Assembly: GCA_037969585.1 (NCBI GenBank)
Contig: JBBKXR010000001.1
Location: forward strand, 1-19,061
Direction: 5' to 3'
DNA from: JBBKXR01 sp037969585
GTDB taxonomy: Bacteria; Verrucomicrobiota; Verrucomicrobiia; Verrucomicrobiales; DEV007
DNA: 19,061 nucleotides
Shown here: piece by piece, positions 1-6,487 of the stretch
Position numbering within the stretch: the stretch's first letter is position 1
How the letters are laid out: each line of letters begins with the position of its first letter
The notes under the pieces: generated by a model
What the model was told of the DNA's origin: nothing
The model's database searches: none
What the model saw: only the letters and a program-made list of their open reading frames with translations
Program-made: the position numbers and the translations under genes

Positions 1-143
1 CCGACTTGAGAACGATACAAGAACTACTCGGCCACGAGGAGATTACCACCACAGAGATCTATCTGCACGTGGCCATCGGGGTGAACGGTCTGGGTGTCGA
101 GAGTCCGTTGGATAGCCTGATTTACACCAGCCCGATCGCTTAG
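1..143 (+). CDS. intI: Integron-type integrase (IntI), C-terminal fragment
   Basis: Only the last 46 codons are in the window (reading frame from base 3, stop TAG at 141-143). The fragment begins DLRTIQELLGHEEITTTEIY, which contains the late conserved His of tyrosine recombinases (LGH, residue 11 of the fragment) and the nucleophilic Tyr (EIYLHV, residue 20). The tail after the Tyr (GVNGLGVESPLDSL) matches in pattern the IntI tail (GGAGVRSPLDAL type) and not the short tails of XerC/XerD, so I call it an integron integrase. The distance from SPLDSL to the stop is about that of known IntI proteins, so the C-terminus appears natural. The inverted-repeat element at 144-365 begins on the base after the stop codon. 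The start, the catalytic Arg residues and any attI site lie off the left edge, so intactness cannot be judged. Confidence 0.85.
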   Translation, partial: DLRTIQELLGHEEITTTEIYLHVAIGVNGLGVESPLDSLIYTSPIA

Positions 144-365
144 CAGCCTGTTGAAAAATTCGGCACGCCGAGCGGCGAGTCATTTTGCAGGCTGGCGCGG
201 CGGCGTGAGGAAGCGGTGCGAGCACCGCGACCGATCGCCAACAAAGCCAGCGTGCAAAAAGGGCTGCCGCCCGAAGGGAATCGTCATCTCACATTTGGCG
301 AAGCCGGAACTATTAAGACTAAAATTTGTTAAATTCTCGGCGTGAAGGAGTTTTTCAACAGGCTG
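144..365. mobile_element. MITE-like non-autonomous element 1, 222 bp
   Basis: The ends are perfect 15-bp inverted repeats: CAGCCTGTTGAAAAA at 144-158 and its complement at 351-365. The symmetry continues imperfectly to about 30 bp on each side (144-172 against 336-365, both reaching CACGCCGAG or its complement). There is no transposase frame inside. Internal landmarks, in order, are GAGTC at 177-181, GGCGTGAGGAA at 202-212, a hairpin at 213-228, GCGAAGC at 298-304 and ATTAAGA at 312-318. The same landmarks recur in the same order in the element at 1120-1325. No clear target-site duplication is visible (left flank ends CTTAG, right flank starts TCAGG). The left edge abuts the integrase stop codon, and the right edge ends exactly with codon 8 of the next reading frame. 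The family is not one I can name. Confidence 0.75.
213..228. repeat. Internal hairpin of element 1
   Basis: GCGGTGC and GCACCGC are separated by GA, giving a perfect 7+7 palindrome. In RNA this would close as a 6-bp stem with a four-base loop. It follows directly on the 11-mer GGCGTGAGGAA. The counterpart in element 2 (1191-1206) has one stem pair changed from G-C to T-A on both arms, so pairing is preserved. Confidence 0.65.
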
Positions 366-797
366 TCAGGAGACATTTCTCATTTAGACTGTTCTGCCCA
401 AAACTTGAAACTGGACCGCTCAGATAGGTGCTTCCGGTTCACCGCTACAACGGTTGAATGCTGTGAGGCGATCGATTGGGAAATTGTGCGAGTCACCTTC
501 GATACCGAAGAGCCGCATTTCGATGAGGAGGATAGGACTTCACCCTATCTTTCCGTGAGCGCGAACTTCGAGTTTGGCAACGAGATCCAAGTGGAATTTT
601 ATGATGGGCAGACCTATCACGGAGGCTTGATTCGTACGATCGACCTTTGGCGGGATCGGGTTGCTGCGATCACAGTGGCCGGACACGAATTTGACATCAA
701 TTTCGATCTTATCGAGGATGCATTTAGTGAGCTTCGAGAGTACTTGAAGGTGCTCCTTCGTTCCGATCGACTTCATCGAACAACTCCAGCAGAATAA
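342..797 (+). CDS. Orphan hypothetical protein, start supplied by mobile element
   Basis: This open frame of 151 codons starts with GTG at 342 and stops with TAA at 795-797. I do not recognise a family. The protein is acidic in its first half, is rich in alternating beta-strand-like stretches (SVSANFEFGNEIQVEFYDG) and ends with a likely helix (LIEDAFSELREYLKVLL). It has no signal peptide or membrane segment. The first eight codons (GTG AAG GAG TTT TTC AAC AGG CTG) are the right terminal repeat of element 1. There is an in-frame stop at 330-332 and no in-frame ATG further down, so the original 5' end was probably lost to the insertion. The present frame may use the GTG or may be a silent remnant. 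Base composition looks more AT-rich than the genes to the right. Its place beside an integrase makes a captured cassette gene possible, but I found no attC site. Function unknown. Confidence 0.5.
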   Translation: MKEFFNRLSGDISHLDCSAQNLKLDRSDRCFRFTATTVECCEAIDWEIVRVTFDTEEPHFDEEDRTSPYLSVSANFEFGNEIQVEFYDGQTYHGGLIRTIDLWRDRVAAITVAGHEFDINFDLIEDAFSELREYLKVLLRSDRLHRTTPAE

Positions 798-1119
798 GGT
801 GCTGGACACTAAGACCCCACCCGCTCTGAGACGGAGACGCAGTGACCACTCGAACCTCAAACTCAGAATCAACACTCGCCCTCCAGTCAGGTCTGGGTCA
901 GCTCTAACGTTGCCAAAACTCTTTACACCTATCGATAGAATTTTGAAATGAATACCGGTCCGCTGTGCTCACTTGAGATTTCATGACCGGCCCGAAATTC
1001 CTCCTGGCCGCGTTGTTCGTTGGTCGGGGAGCTCGATCCCCTTCCGCCTCTCGCCTTGCCATCCGAGATTTCTGACCCGGTCGATACACGCACCTTTATA
1101 ACCAACCAGCTGTAAACTA

Positions 1120-1325
1120 ATACCAACCGGTTGGATTTATCGGCAGAATAGCTGAGTCGATTTCGCTCAAGTGCAAGGCGTGAGGAATGAGCTGTGCGGG
1201 CACAGCGAAAGGCGAAGAACACAGCAATTGAGGGAAAGCGGCCAGCTTTGGAAGACAATGCGCGAAGCGCCAAATTACCCATTAAGATTCCATTCATTCT
1301 ACCGGAAAAGCTATCGGGTTGATAT
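1120..1325. mobile_element. MITE-like non-autonomous element 2, 206 bp
   Basis: The outer 27 bases at 1120-1146 and 1299-1325 form an imperfect inverted repeat with about 19 of 27 matches (ATACCAACC at the left, complement of ATATCAACC at the right). A perfect 12-bp palindrome, CCAACCGGTTGG, sits at 1123-1134 inside the left end. Internal landmarks shared with element 1 are GAGTC (1154-1158), GGCGTGAGGAA (1177-1187), a hairpin (1191-1206), GCGAAGC (1262-1268) and ATTAAGA (1281-1287). Their offsets from the left end are close to those in element 1 (34 against 33 for GAGTC, 57 against 58 for the 11-mer). The outermost sequences of the two elements differ, so they are diverged relatives and not recent copies. 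No transposase is encoded. Confidence 0.6.
1191..1206. repeat. Internal hairpin of element 2
   Basis: GCTGTGC and GCACAGC are separated by GG, giving a perfect 7+7 palindrome three bases after GGCGTGAGGAA. Compared with element 1, the third stem position is T paired with A in place of G paired with C, a two-sided compensatory change that points to selection for pairing. Confidence 0.6.
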
Positions 1326-1390
1326 GCCCCCATTCTTTCGCTTTTCACTCCAGAACGATTCACGTAAGCAAATTGTGAACCAATCTGCCC

Positions 1391-1888
1391 TTAACCCACC
1401 CACTCGATCCGCTGCGAGAGCATTTTCTCGCCGTCGAAATCGAACCACGAATCAAACTTTTCGCCCTTGAGCACACGCGGCAGCCAATGCTGATCGTCGG
1501 CCCACATCCGGTCGTAAGGGATGTCGTCGAAGGCGAACCACTCGGGGATCGCCTCATCGGTCTCGGTTGGTGTGCCGGTGAACTTTTCCGCACGAAACAC
1601 GGTGCAGTGCAGATGCAGTCCATCGACGAAGGCGAAGCGCAGAATGCCTATCTGCTCGGGATCGATGGCCGTGATGCACAACTCCTCCTCGACCTCACGT
1701 ATCGCTCCCTCGATCGGCGTTTCACCGGGATCGATCTTACCGCCCGGACCGTTGATCTTGCCCGCACCGAGTCCGCGCTTTTTATGAATTAGCAGCGCCC
1801 TTCCATCCTGCACAATAAACAATAAGGTGGCGTGCAGGTTCGGCTGCCACTGCGTCCAATCGGTAAGCTCGGGGGACAGACCCGCCAT
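1391..1888 (-). CDS. MTH1-like Nudix hydrolase (8-oxo-dGTP diphosphatase family)
   Basis: The 165-residue protein most likely hydrolyses oxidised purine nucleoside triphosphates, cleaning the nucleotide pool. The Nudix box is at residues 50-72 (GGKIDPGETP then REVEEELCI), with all catalytic Glu residues present and the usual Gly near its end replaced by Cys71. Resemblance to human MTH1 goes well beyond the box: KKRGLGAGKINGPGGK, the DEAIPEWFAFDDIP stretch, and MWADDQHW at 128-135. This last segment matches the MTH1 segment with the Trp and paired Asp that read the oxidised base; Asn46 matches another pocket residue. MTH1 Phe27 is Leu here. I start at ATG 1886-1888, one base past the gcvP stop, with a GGGGGCGAAG ribosome site inside the gcvP end. 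A longer in-frame start at 1981 would overlap gcvP and add a tail unlike Nudix proteins. Substrate choice is inferred from residues. Confidence 0.88.
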   Translation of the reverse strand: MAGLSPELTDWTQWQPNLHATLLFIVQDGRALLIHKKRGLGAGKINGPGGKIDPGETPIEGAIREVEEELCITAIDPEQIGILRFAFVDGLHLHCTVFRAEKFTGTPTETDEAIPEWFAFDDIPYDRMWADDQHWLPRVLKGEKFDSWFDFDGEKMLSQRIEWVG

Positions 1889-1889
1889 C

Positions 1890-4850
1890 CTACGCTTCGC
1901 CCCCGCTCTGCGAATCCTGCTGGTAAGCGTCCATACCCGCGCAGGTGCAAACCAGATTGCGGTCACCGAACACATTGTCAATTCGACTCACCGGTGGCCA
2001 GTATTTTGAAGTCCGCGTCCACTCCGCGGGGTAAGCCGCCTGCTCCCGCGAATAGGAGCGCGACCAATCGCCGACCAGCAAGGTCTCGGCCGGGTGCGGG
2101 GCGTGCGTCAGTGGACTTTCGTCTGCCGAGCAACGTCCATCGATGACATCGCGAATCTCGCTATGGATGCCGATCATGGCATCACAGAAACGATCCAACT
2201 CAGAGCGCGATTCGCTCTCGGTCGGCTCGATCATCAAGGTGCCCGGCACCGGCCACGACATCGTCGGCGCATGATAGCCGTAGTCGATCAGGCGCTTGGC
2301 CACGTCCTCGACATCGATGCCACTCTGCTCCTTCAGCGGCCGCAGATCGATGATGCATTCATGCGCCACCAAACCGCCCTCGCCACGGTAGAGCACCGGG
2401 AAAAACTCCTGCAATCGGTGCGCCACGTAGTTGGCGTTGACGATCGAAAGCCGCGTCGCTTCCGTCAGTCCTTTAGCGCCCATCATCGCGACATACATCC
2501 ACGAGATCGTCAAAATGCTGGCACTGCCCAAGGCCGCAGCACTGACCGGCGCGCCACCTCGCGGCTTGCCCGAGCCTCCGCAACCAATGTGGTGCCCTGG
2601 CAAAAAATCAGCTAAGTGAGCCGCGACTGCGATCGGTCCGACTCCCGGACCGCCGCCACCGTGCGGAATGCAGAAGGTCTTGTGCAAATTCAGATGGCAA
2701 ACATCCGCGCCCAGATCTCCGGGCCGACACAGACCGACCTGCGCATTCATGTTGGCACCATCCATGTAGACCTGACCGCCATTCTCGTGAATGATCCGAC
2801 AAATCTCGACCACGCTTTCTTCAAACACCCCATGCGTCGACGGATAAGTAATCATCAGCGCGCCGAGCCGTTCAGCATTGGCCGCAGCCTTGGCTCGGAT
2901 ATCTTCGACATCGATGTTGCCCTCGTCATCGCAGCGCACCGGCATGACTTCGAAACCCGCCATCACCGCACTCGCCGGATTCGTTCCGTGAGCTGATGTC
3001 GGGATCAAGCAAAGCGTGCGCTCGGTATCGCCGTGCGCTCGATGAAAACTCCGGATCGCCAGCAAGCCCGCAAACTCCCCCTGCGATCCGGCATTCGGCT
3101 GCAACGACGTCGCCGCAAAACCGGTGACTTCCGCCAGCCATCCCTCAAGGTCCGCGGCCAACGACGCATAGCCGGTGACCTGATCGGCAGGAGCAAATGG
3201 ATGCAAGCCGTGAACCGACGCCCAACTCAACGGCATCATTTCCGCCGCCGCATTGAGCTTCATCGTGCACGAACCGAGCGGAATCATGCTGGTGTTGAGC
3301 GCGATGTCTTTTACCTCGAGACGATGCAAGTAACGCATCATTTCGGTCTCGGTGTGATAGTCGTGAAACACCGGGTCCGTGAGGAAATCCGACTCGCGCT
3401 GCAGGCCTGTTGGCACACCCAGCGAATCGCTGTCGCCAGCCGATTCACCACAGGAAAACATCTCTACGAGAAGCTCCACCTCCTGCTGAGTCGATCGCTC
3501 GTCCAGACTGATACCAAGCCTTCCGTCCGAATGCCTACGCAAATTGAACCCCGATGCCACGCAGCGCTCAGCAATATCACCGGCTTCAACACCGACCGGT
3601 CGAACCGTCAGAGTATCGAAAAATGCCTCACTCTCCAGCTCGTGCCCAGCCGCCAGCAGGCGTCCCGCGAGGTTAACCGTCAACTCGTTGATTCGACCGG
3701 CGATCTTCCGCAGTCCTGTCGGACCGTGATAGACGGCGTACATCCCAGCCATCACCGCCAGCAAAACCTGCGCCGTGCAAATGTTGCTGGTCGCCTTTTC
3801 GCGCCGGATGTGTTGCTCGCGCGTTTGCAACGATAGTCTCAACGCCGGTCGACCATCGGCATCGTGTGAAACCCCAACCAGGCGTCCCGGCAGACGCCGT
3901 TTATGGGCATCGCTGCAGGCCATGAACGCGGCGTGTGGCCCACCAAATCCGAGCGGCACGCCGAATCTCTGAGCGCTGCCGACGACAATGTCCGCGCCCC
4001 ACTCGCCTGGAGGACGAAGTAGCGTCAGCGCCAGCAAATCAGTGGTCACGACGGCGACGCCACCCGCTGCCTTGAGCTGGGTCACCATCGCCTCTTGATC
4101 TGCAATTGAGCCACGGGTGTTCGGATAAGAAAACAGCGCACCGAGCAGCTCGGGATCGTTCTCCCCGAGATCAGCGAAGTCCTTTTCGTGGCATTCGACC
4201 AACTCGATCTCGAGAGGTTCAGCCCGCGTGCGCAAGACGTCCATGGTCTGTGGATGGCAGCCTGACAAAACCAGAAAACGTTTTCCTTTCGGCCTCGCCG
4301 CCGCACACATCGCCATCGCTTCAGCCGCAGCCGTTGCCTCATCGAGCAGCGACGCGTTGGCCACCGCCATGCCGGTCAGATCAACGATCATGGTTTGGAA
4401 ATTCAGCAAAGCCTCAAGCCGCCCCTGAGCGATCTCCGCCTGATACGGCGTGTAAGCCGTATACCAACCCGGGTTTTCCAATACATTTCGCTGGATCACC
4501 GGCGGAGTGATGCAGTCCGAATAGCCGAGACCGATCAATGAACGCATCGGCTGATTGGCCGACATTTTCGCCTGCAAGTCCGCCAAGGCAACATGCTCCG
4601 CACGCGCCGGCGGCAATTGCAGCTGCTTGGTCATTCGGATCGACGCAGGCACGGCGCGATCGATCAATTCATCGACCGATTCAAAGCCGAGCTCCGCCGC
4701 CAGTTGCAGTGCCTGCTCACGATCAGAGCCGAGATGTCGGCTCAAAAACGAGGCATCATCCTGCTGATCACCAGCACCGGTGACGTCATCGAACTCGACA
4801 CTTAAAACCGGTTCCGAGACAGGACCGGTGGTTTCACATTGCGGTGCCAT
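1890..4850 (-). CDS. gcvP: Glycine dehydrogenase (decarboxylating), P protein
   Basis: The 986-residue protein is the one-piece P protein of the cytoplasmic glycine cleavage system. It is PLP-dependent: it decarboxylates glycine and passes the aminomethyl group to the lipoyl arm of GcvH. Both halves that are split in GcvPA/GcvPB organisms are present in one chain. The PLP lysine is Lys724 in NLHKTFCIPHGGGGPG, followed by the Gly-rich loop. The N-terminal half starts recognisably at SRHLG near residue 37 and contains the family segment ENPGWYTAYTPYQAEIAQGR. The size is slightly above the usual 950-960 residues because of an acidic N-terminal extension of about 30 residues. I chose ATG 4848-4850, seven bases after the gcvH stop. 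A frame-open start at 4931 would run 80 bases into gcvH and is unlikely. There is no strong Shine-Dalgarno site. The 3' end is one base from the Nudix gene start. Confidence 0.97.
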   Translation of the reverse strand: MAPQCETTGPVSEPVLSVEFDDVTGAGDQQDDASFLSRHLGSDREQALQLAAELGFESVDELIDRAVPASIRMTKQLQLPPARAEHVALADLQAKMSANQPMRSLIGLGYSDCITPPVIQRNVLENPGWYTAYTPYQAEIAQGRLEALLNFQTMIVDLTGMAVANASLLDEATAAAEAMAMCAAARPKGKRFLVLSGCHPQTMDVLRTRAEPLEIELVECHEKDFADLGENDPELLGALFSYPNTRGSIADQEAMVTQLKAAGGVAVVTTDLLALTLLRPPGEWGADIVVGSAQRFGVPLGFGGPHAAFMACSDAHKRRLPGRLVGVSHDADGRPALRLSLQTREQHIRREKATSNICTAQVLLAVMAGMYAVYHGPTGLRKIAGRINELTVNLAGRLLAAGHELESEAFFDTLTVRPVGVEAGDIAERCVASGFNLRRHSDGRLGISLDERSTQQEVELLVEMFSCGESAGDSDSLGVPTGLQRESDFLTDPVFHDYHTETEMMRYLHRLEVKDIALNTSMIPLGSCTMKLNAAAEMMPLSWASVHGLHPFAPADQVTGYASLAADLEGWLAEVTGFAATSLQPNAGSQGEFAGLLAIRSFHRAHGDTERTLCLIPTSAHGTNPASAVMAGFEVMPVRCDDEGNIDVEDIRAKAAANAERLGALMITYPSTHGVFEESVVEICRIIHENGGQVYMDGANMNAQVGLCRPGDLGADVCHLNLHKTFCIPHGGGGPGVGPIAVAAHLADFLPGHHIGCGGSGKPRGGAPVSAAALGSASILTISWMYVAMMGAKGLTEATRLSIVNANYVAHRLQEFFPVLYRGEGGLVAHECIIDLRPLKEQSGIDVEDVAKRLIDYGYHAPTMSWPVPGTLMIEPTESESRSELDRFCDAMIGIHSEIRDVIDGRCSADESPLTHAPHPAETLLVGDWSRSYSREQAAYPAEWTRTSKYWPPVSRIDNVFGDRNLVCTCAGMDAYQQDSQSGGEA

Positions 4851-4857
4851 AATAAAT

Positions 4858-5247
4858 TCAGCTGATGTGCGAGCGATACGCGTCAGCATCGAGCAGGGCT
4901 GCCAACTCTCCGCCGCCCGCTGCGCCTTCATCGAGCTTCAACTTGAACAGCCAGCCGTCACCAAAAGCATCGGTATTGACCAGAGCCGGATCGTTGACCA
5001 CGGCCTCGTTGACCTCGACCACCTCGCCACCGACCGGCGCGTAAATGTCGTTCGCCGATTTGACCGATTCGACCACCGCCACCGCTTCTCCGGCGGTCAC
5101 CAATCGACCGATTTCAGGCAACTCGATATAGACCAAATCGGTCAACTCCGCCTGCGCATGATCCGATATTCCGACCTTCGCGGGATCGACGTTGGCTTCG
5201 ATCCATTCGTGAGAATCGCGATACTTGAGTTGCTCGGGCACGTTCAT
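4858..5247 (-). CDS. gcvH: Glycine cleavage system H protein
   Basis: This 129-residue lipoyl carrier shuttles the aminomethyl intermediate from GcvP to GcvT. Family landmarks are YRDSHEWIEA at 9-18, GISDHAQAELTDLVYIELPEIG at 26-47, and the lipoylation site VVESVKSANDIYAPVGGEV with Lys63 as the attachment residue. The length is standard for the family. The start ATG at 5245-5247 gives the expected N-terminus. There is no clear Shine-Dalgarno sequence upstream, as for several genes here. It lies 43 bp after gcvT and 7 bp before gcvP, so the three are almost certainly one transcript. Lipoylation enzymes and the L protein (lipoamide dehydrogenase) are not encoded in the window. Confidence 0.97.
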   Translation of the reverse strand: MNVPEQLKYRDSHEWIEANVDPAKVGISDHAQAELTDLVYIELPEIGRLVTAGEAVAVVESVKSANDIYAPVGGEVVEVNEAVVNDPALVNTDAFGDGWLFKLKLDEGAAGGGELAALLDADAYRSHIS

Positions 5248-5290
5248 AACAGGAAAAATACGCTTCTTTCTAAAGACAGGGATATTTACG

Positions 5291-6418
5291 TCAGGGAGCG
5301 CCTTTGACGAAAGGTTTTTTCACCACCTCTGCGGCAAAACGACGCCCGCGCACATCGATGTCGACACGTTGCCCGACTTTGGCCAAAGCGATCGGCAGAT
5401 AAGCCATGCCGATTCCGGCTCCGAGCGTGGGCGACATCGTGCCGCTGCTCAGTTCCGCCACCTGGGTTTCGCCACCCGCTTCAAACACTCCGTAGTGCGG
5501 TCTAGGTGGAGGGCCTTTGTCGACTAGCTGAAGCGCCGCCAGACGCTGCTCGACGCCATTTGCCTTCTGCTCCGCCAACACCGAACGGCCCACGAAGTCG
5601 CCCTTGTCGAGCGCTACGAAGAATCCCAGCCCCGCCTCGATCGGTGTGCGCTGCTCGCTGAGATCCGAGCCATTCAGCGGATAACATTTTTCCAGACGCA
5701 AAGTGTCGCGTGCGCCCAATCCACACGGCACCGCTCCAGCGTCGAGCGCCCGCCGCCACCAGCCGACCGTCGAAACCGCCGGACAAAACAGCTCGAAGCC
5801 ATCCTCGCCCGTGTAGCCCGTGCGACACACGGAAAACTGCTGGTCGCCGTCGCCGCTCGATACGATGCCATTGCGCGGCGGCAATTCGAGTGAGGCAAAG
5901 CCCGCCGCGATCACCATTTTCTGAAATACTTCGGCGCTGCGTGGCCCCTGAACAGCGATCGCCCCGACCTCGTCACTGACATTGCGAAGCTGCACACCAT
6001 CCACCATAAGATCCTGCAAATGCGCGACATCGACCGCGATCCGTGACGCATTGACCACCAGCAAATACTGCGCCTCAGCCGTTCGATAGATCAACAGGTC
6101 ATCGACCACCCCGCCAGCCTCGTTGAGCATCAGAGTGTACTGCCCCTCAGCGATCTCCAGCTTGCATACATCATTGCACAACACCGAGTTCAGCCAGGCA
6201 CTCACCGCTGACGAATCGTCACCCTCTACCCAGAGCTGGCCCATATGAGAAATGTCGAACACCCCGACCGCATCGCGCACCGCCCGGTGCTCAGGCATGA
6301 CGCCTGCGTATTGAATCGGCATCGACCACCCCGCGAAGCCTACCATCCGCGCCCCGAGCGCCACGTGTTCAGCGTCCAGAGGCGAACGGTTTAACTGCTC
6401 AGAACCGGTTTCACTCAT
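5291..6418 (-). CDS. gcvT: Aminomethyltransferase, glycine cleavage T protein
   Basis: The 375-residue T protein releases ammonia from the aminomethyl-GcvH intermediate and transfers the one-carbon unit to tetrahydrofolate, giving 5,10-methylene-THF. The N-terminus has the family segments GFAGWSMPIQY (27-37) and VGVFDISHMGQ (51-61). The catalytic region NEAGGVVDDLLIY (99-111) supplies the conserved Asp pair 106/107. The C-terminal barrel has the typical SSGTMSPTLGAGIGMAYL stretch. Start ATG 6416-6418 is preceded by GAGGTGAAG about 10 bases upstream, one of the better ribosome sites in this window. It is the first of the four-gene gcvT-gcvH-gcvP-nudix block, 69 bp after the oxidoreductase gene on the same strand. 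A perfect TTGACA lies at 6451-6456 (minus strand) but has no matching -10, so a separate promoter for this block is unproven. Confidence 0.96.
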   Translation of the reverse strand: MSETGSEQLNRSPLDAEHVALGARMVGFAGWSMPIQYAGVMPEHRAVRDAVGVFDISHMGQLWVEGDDSSAVSAWLNSVLCNDVCKLEIAEGQYTLMLNEAGGVVDDLLIYRTAEAQYLLVVNASRIAVDVAHLQDLMVDGVQLRNVSDEVGAIAVQGPRSAEVFQKMVIAAGFASLELPPRNGIVSSGDGDQQFSVCRTGYTGEDGFELFCPAVSTVGWWRRALDAGAVPCGLGARDTLRLEKCYPLNGSDLSEQRTPIEAGLGFFVALDKGDFVGRSVLAEQKANGVEQRLAALQLVDKGPPPRPHYGVFEAGGETQVAELSSGTMSPTLGAGIGMAYLPIALAKVGQRVDIDVRGRRFAAEVVKKPFVKGAP

Positions 6419-6487
6419 CTGCCGACAGCTTCACCTCAGGCTGAGTCGCTTGTCAAACGATCGAAGACAGTATGCCACTGATTTACC

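Larger units (their letters stand above)
798..1390. other. Non-coding stretch holding element 2
   Basis: No credible gene is present. Frames crossing it lack domain-like sequence and overlap the repeat element. Apart from element 2 (1120-1325) there is only a loose direct repeat beginning GAGATTTC at 975-995 and 1065-1084, matching at about 17 of 21 positions with one gap. The stretch separates the plus-strand accessory gene from the 3' end of the long minus-strand gene run, so it should also contain transcript ends, but no U-tract terminator is evident. Confidence 0.6.

Noticed and set aside
798..1135. Possible integron attC recombination site downstream of the orphan gene
   Set aside because: GTTRRRY-type cores occur (for example GTTGGAT at 1129 region, GTTAAAT at 328-334), but no paired RYYYAAC core with the expected inner symmetry was found.
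929..1363. Open frame of 144 codons on the minus strand beside the Nudix gene
   Set aside because: It runs through most of element 2, has no family features, and its composition is unlike the neighbouring genes.
3033..3836. Open frame of 267 codons on the plus strand
   Set aside because: It is antisense to gcvP and its product is Arg/His-rich and low in structure, typical of a shadow frame.
4851..4931. Upstream start for gcvP at 4931
   Set aside because: It would overlap the end of gcvH by about 74 bases in another frame. The added residues do not resemble P proteins, and ATG 4850 has normal operon spacing.
6419..6487. Glycine riboswitch or separate promoter before gcvT
   Set aside because: The gap is only 69 bp, too short for a tandem glycine riboswitch, and no aptamer-like helices are seen. 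A perfect TTGACA at 6451-6456 (minus strand) has no acceptable -10 at 16-18 bases.
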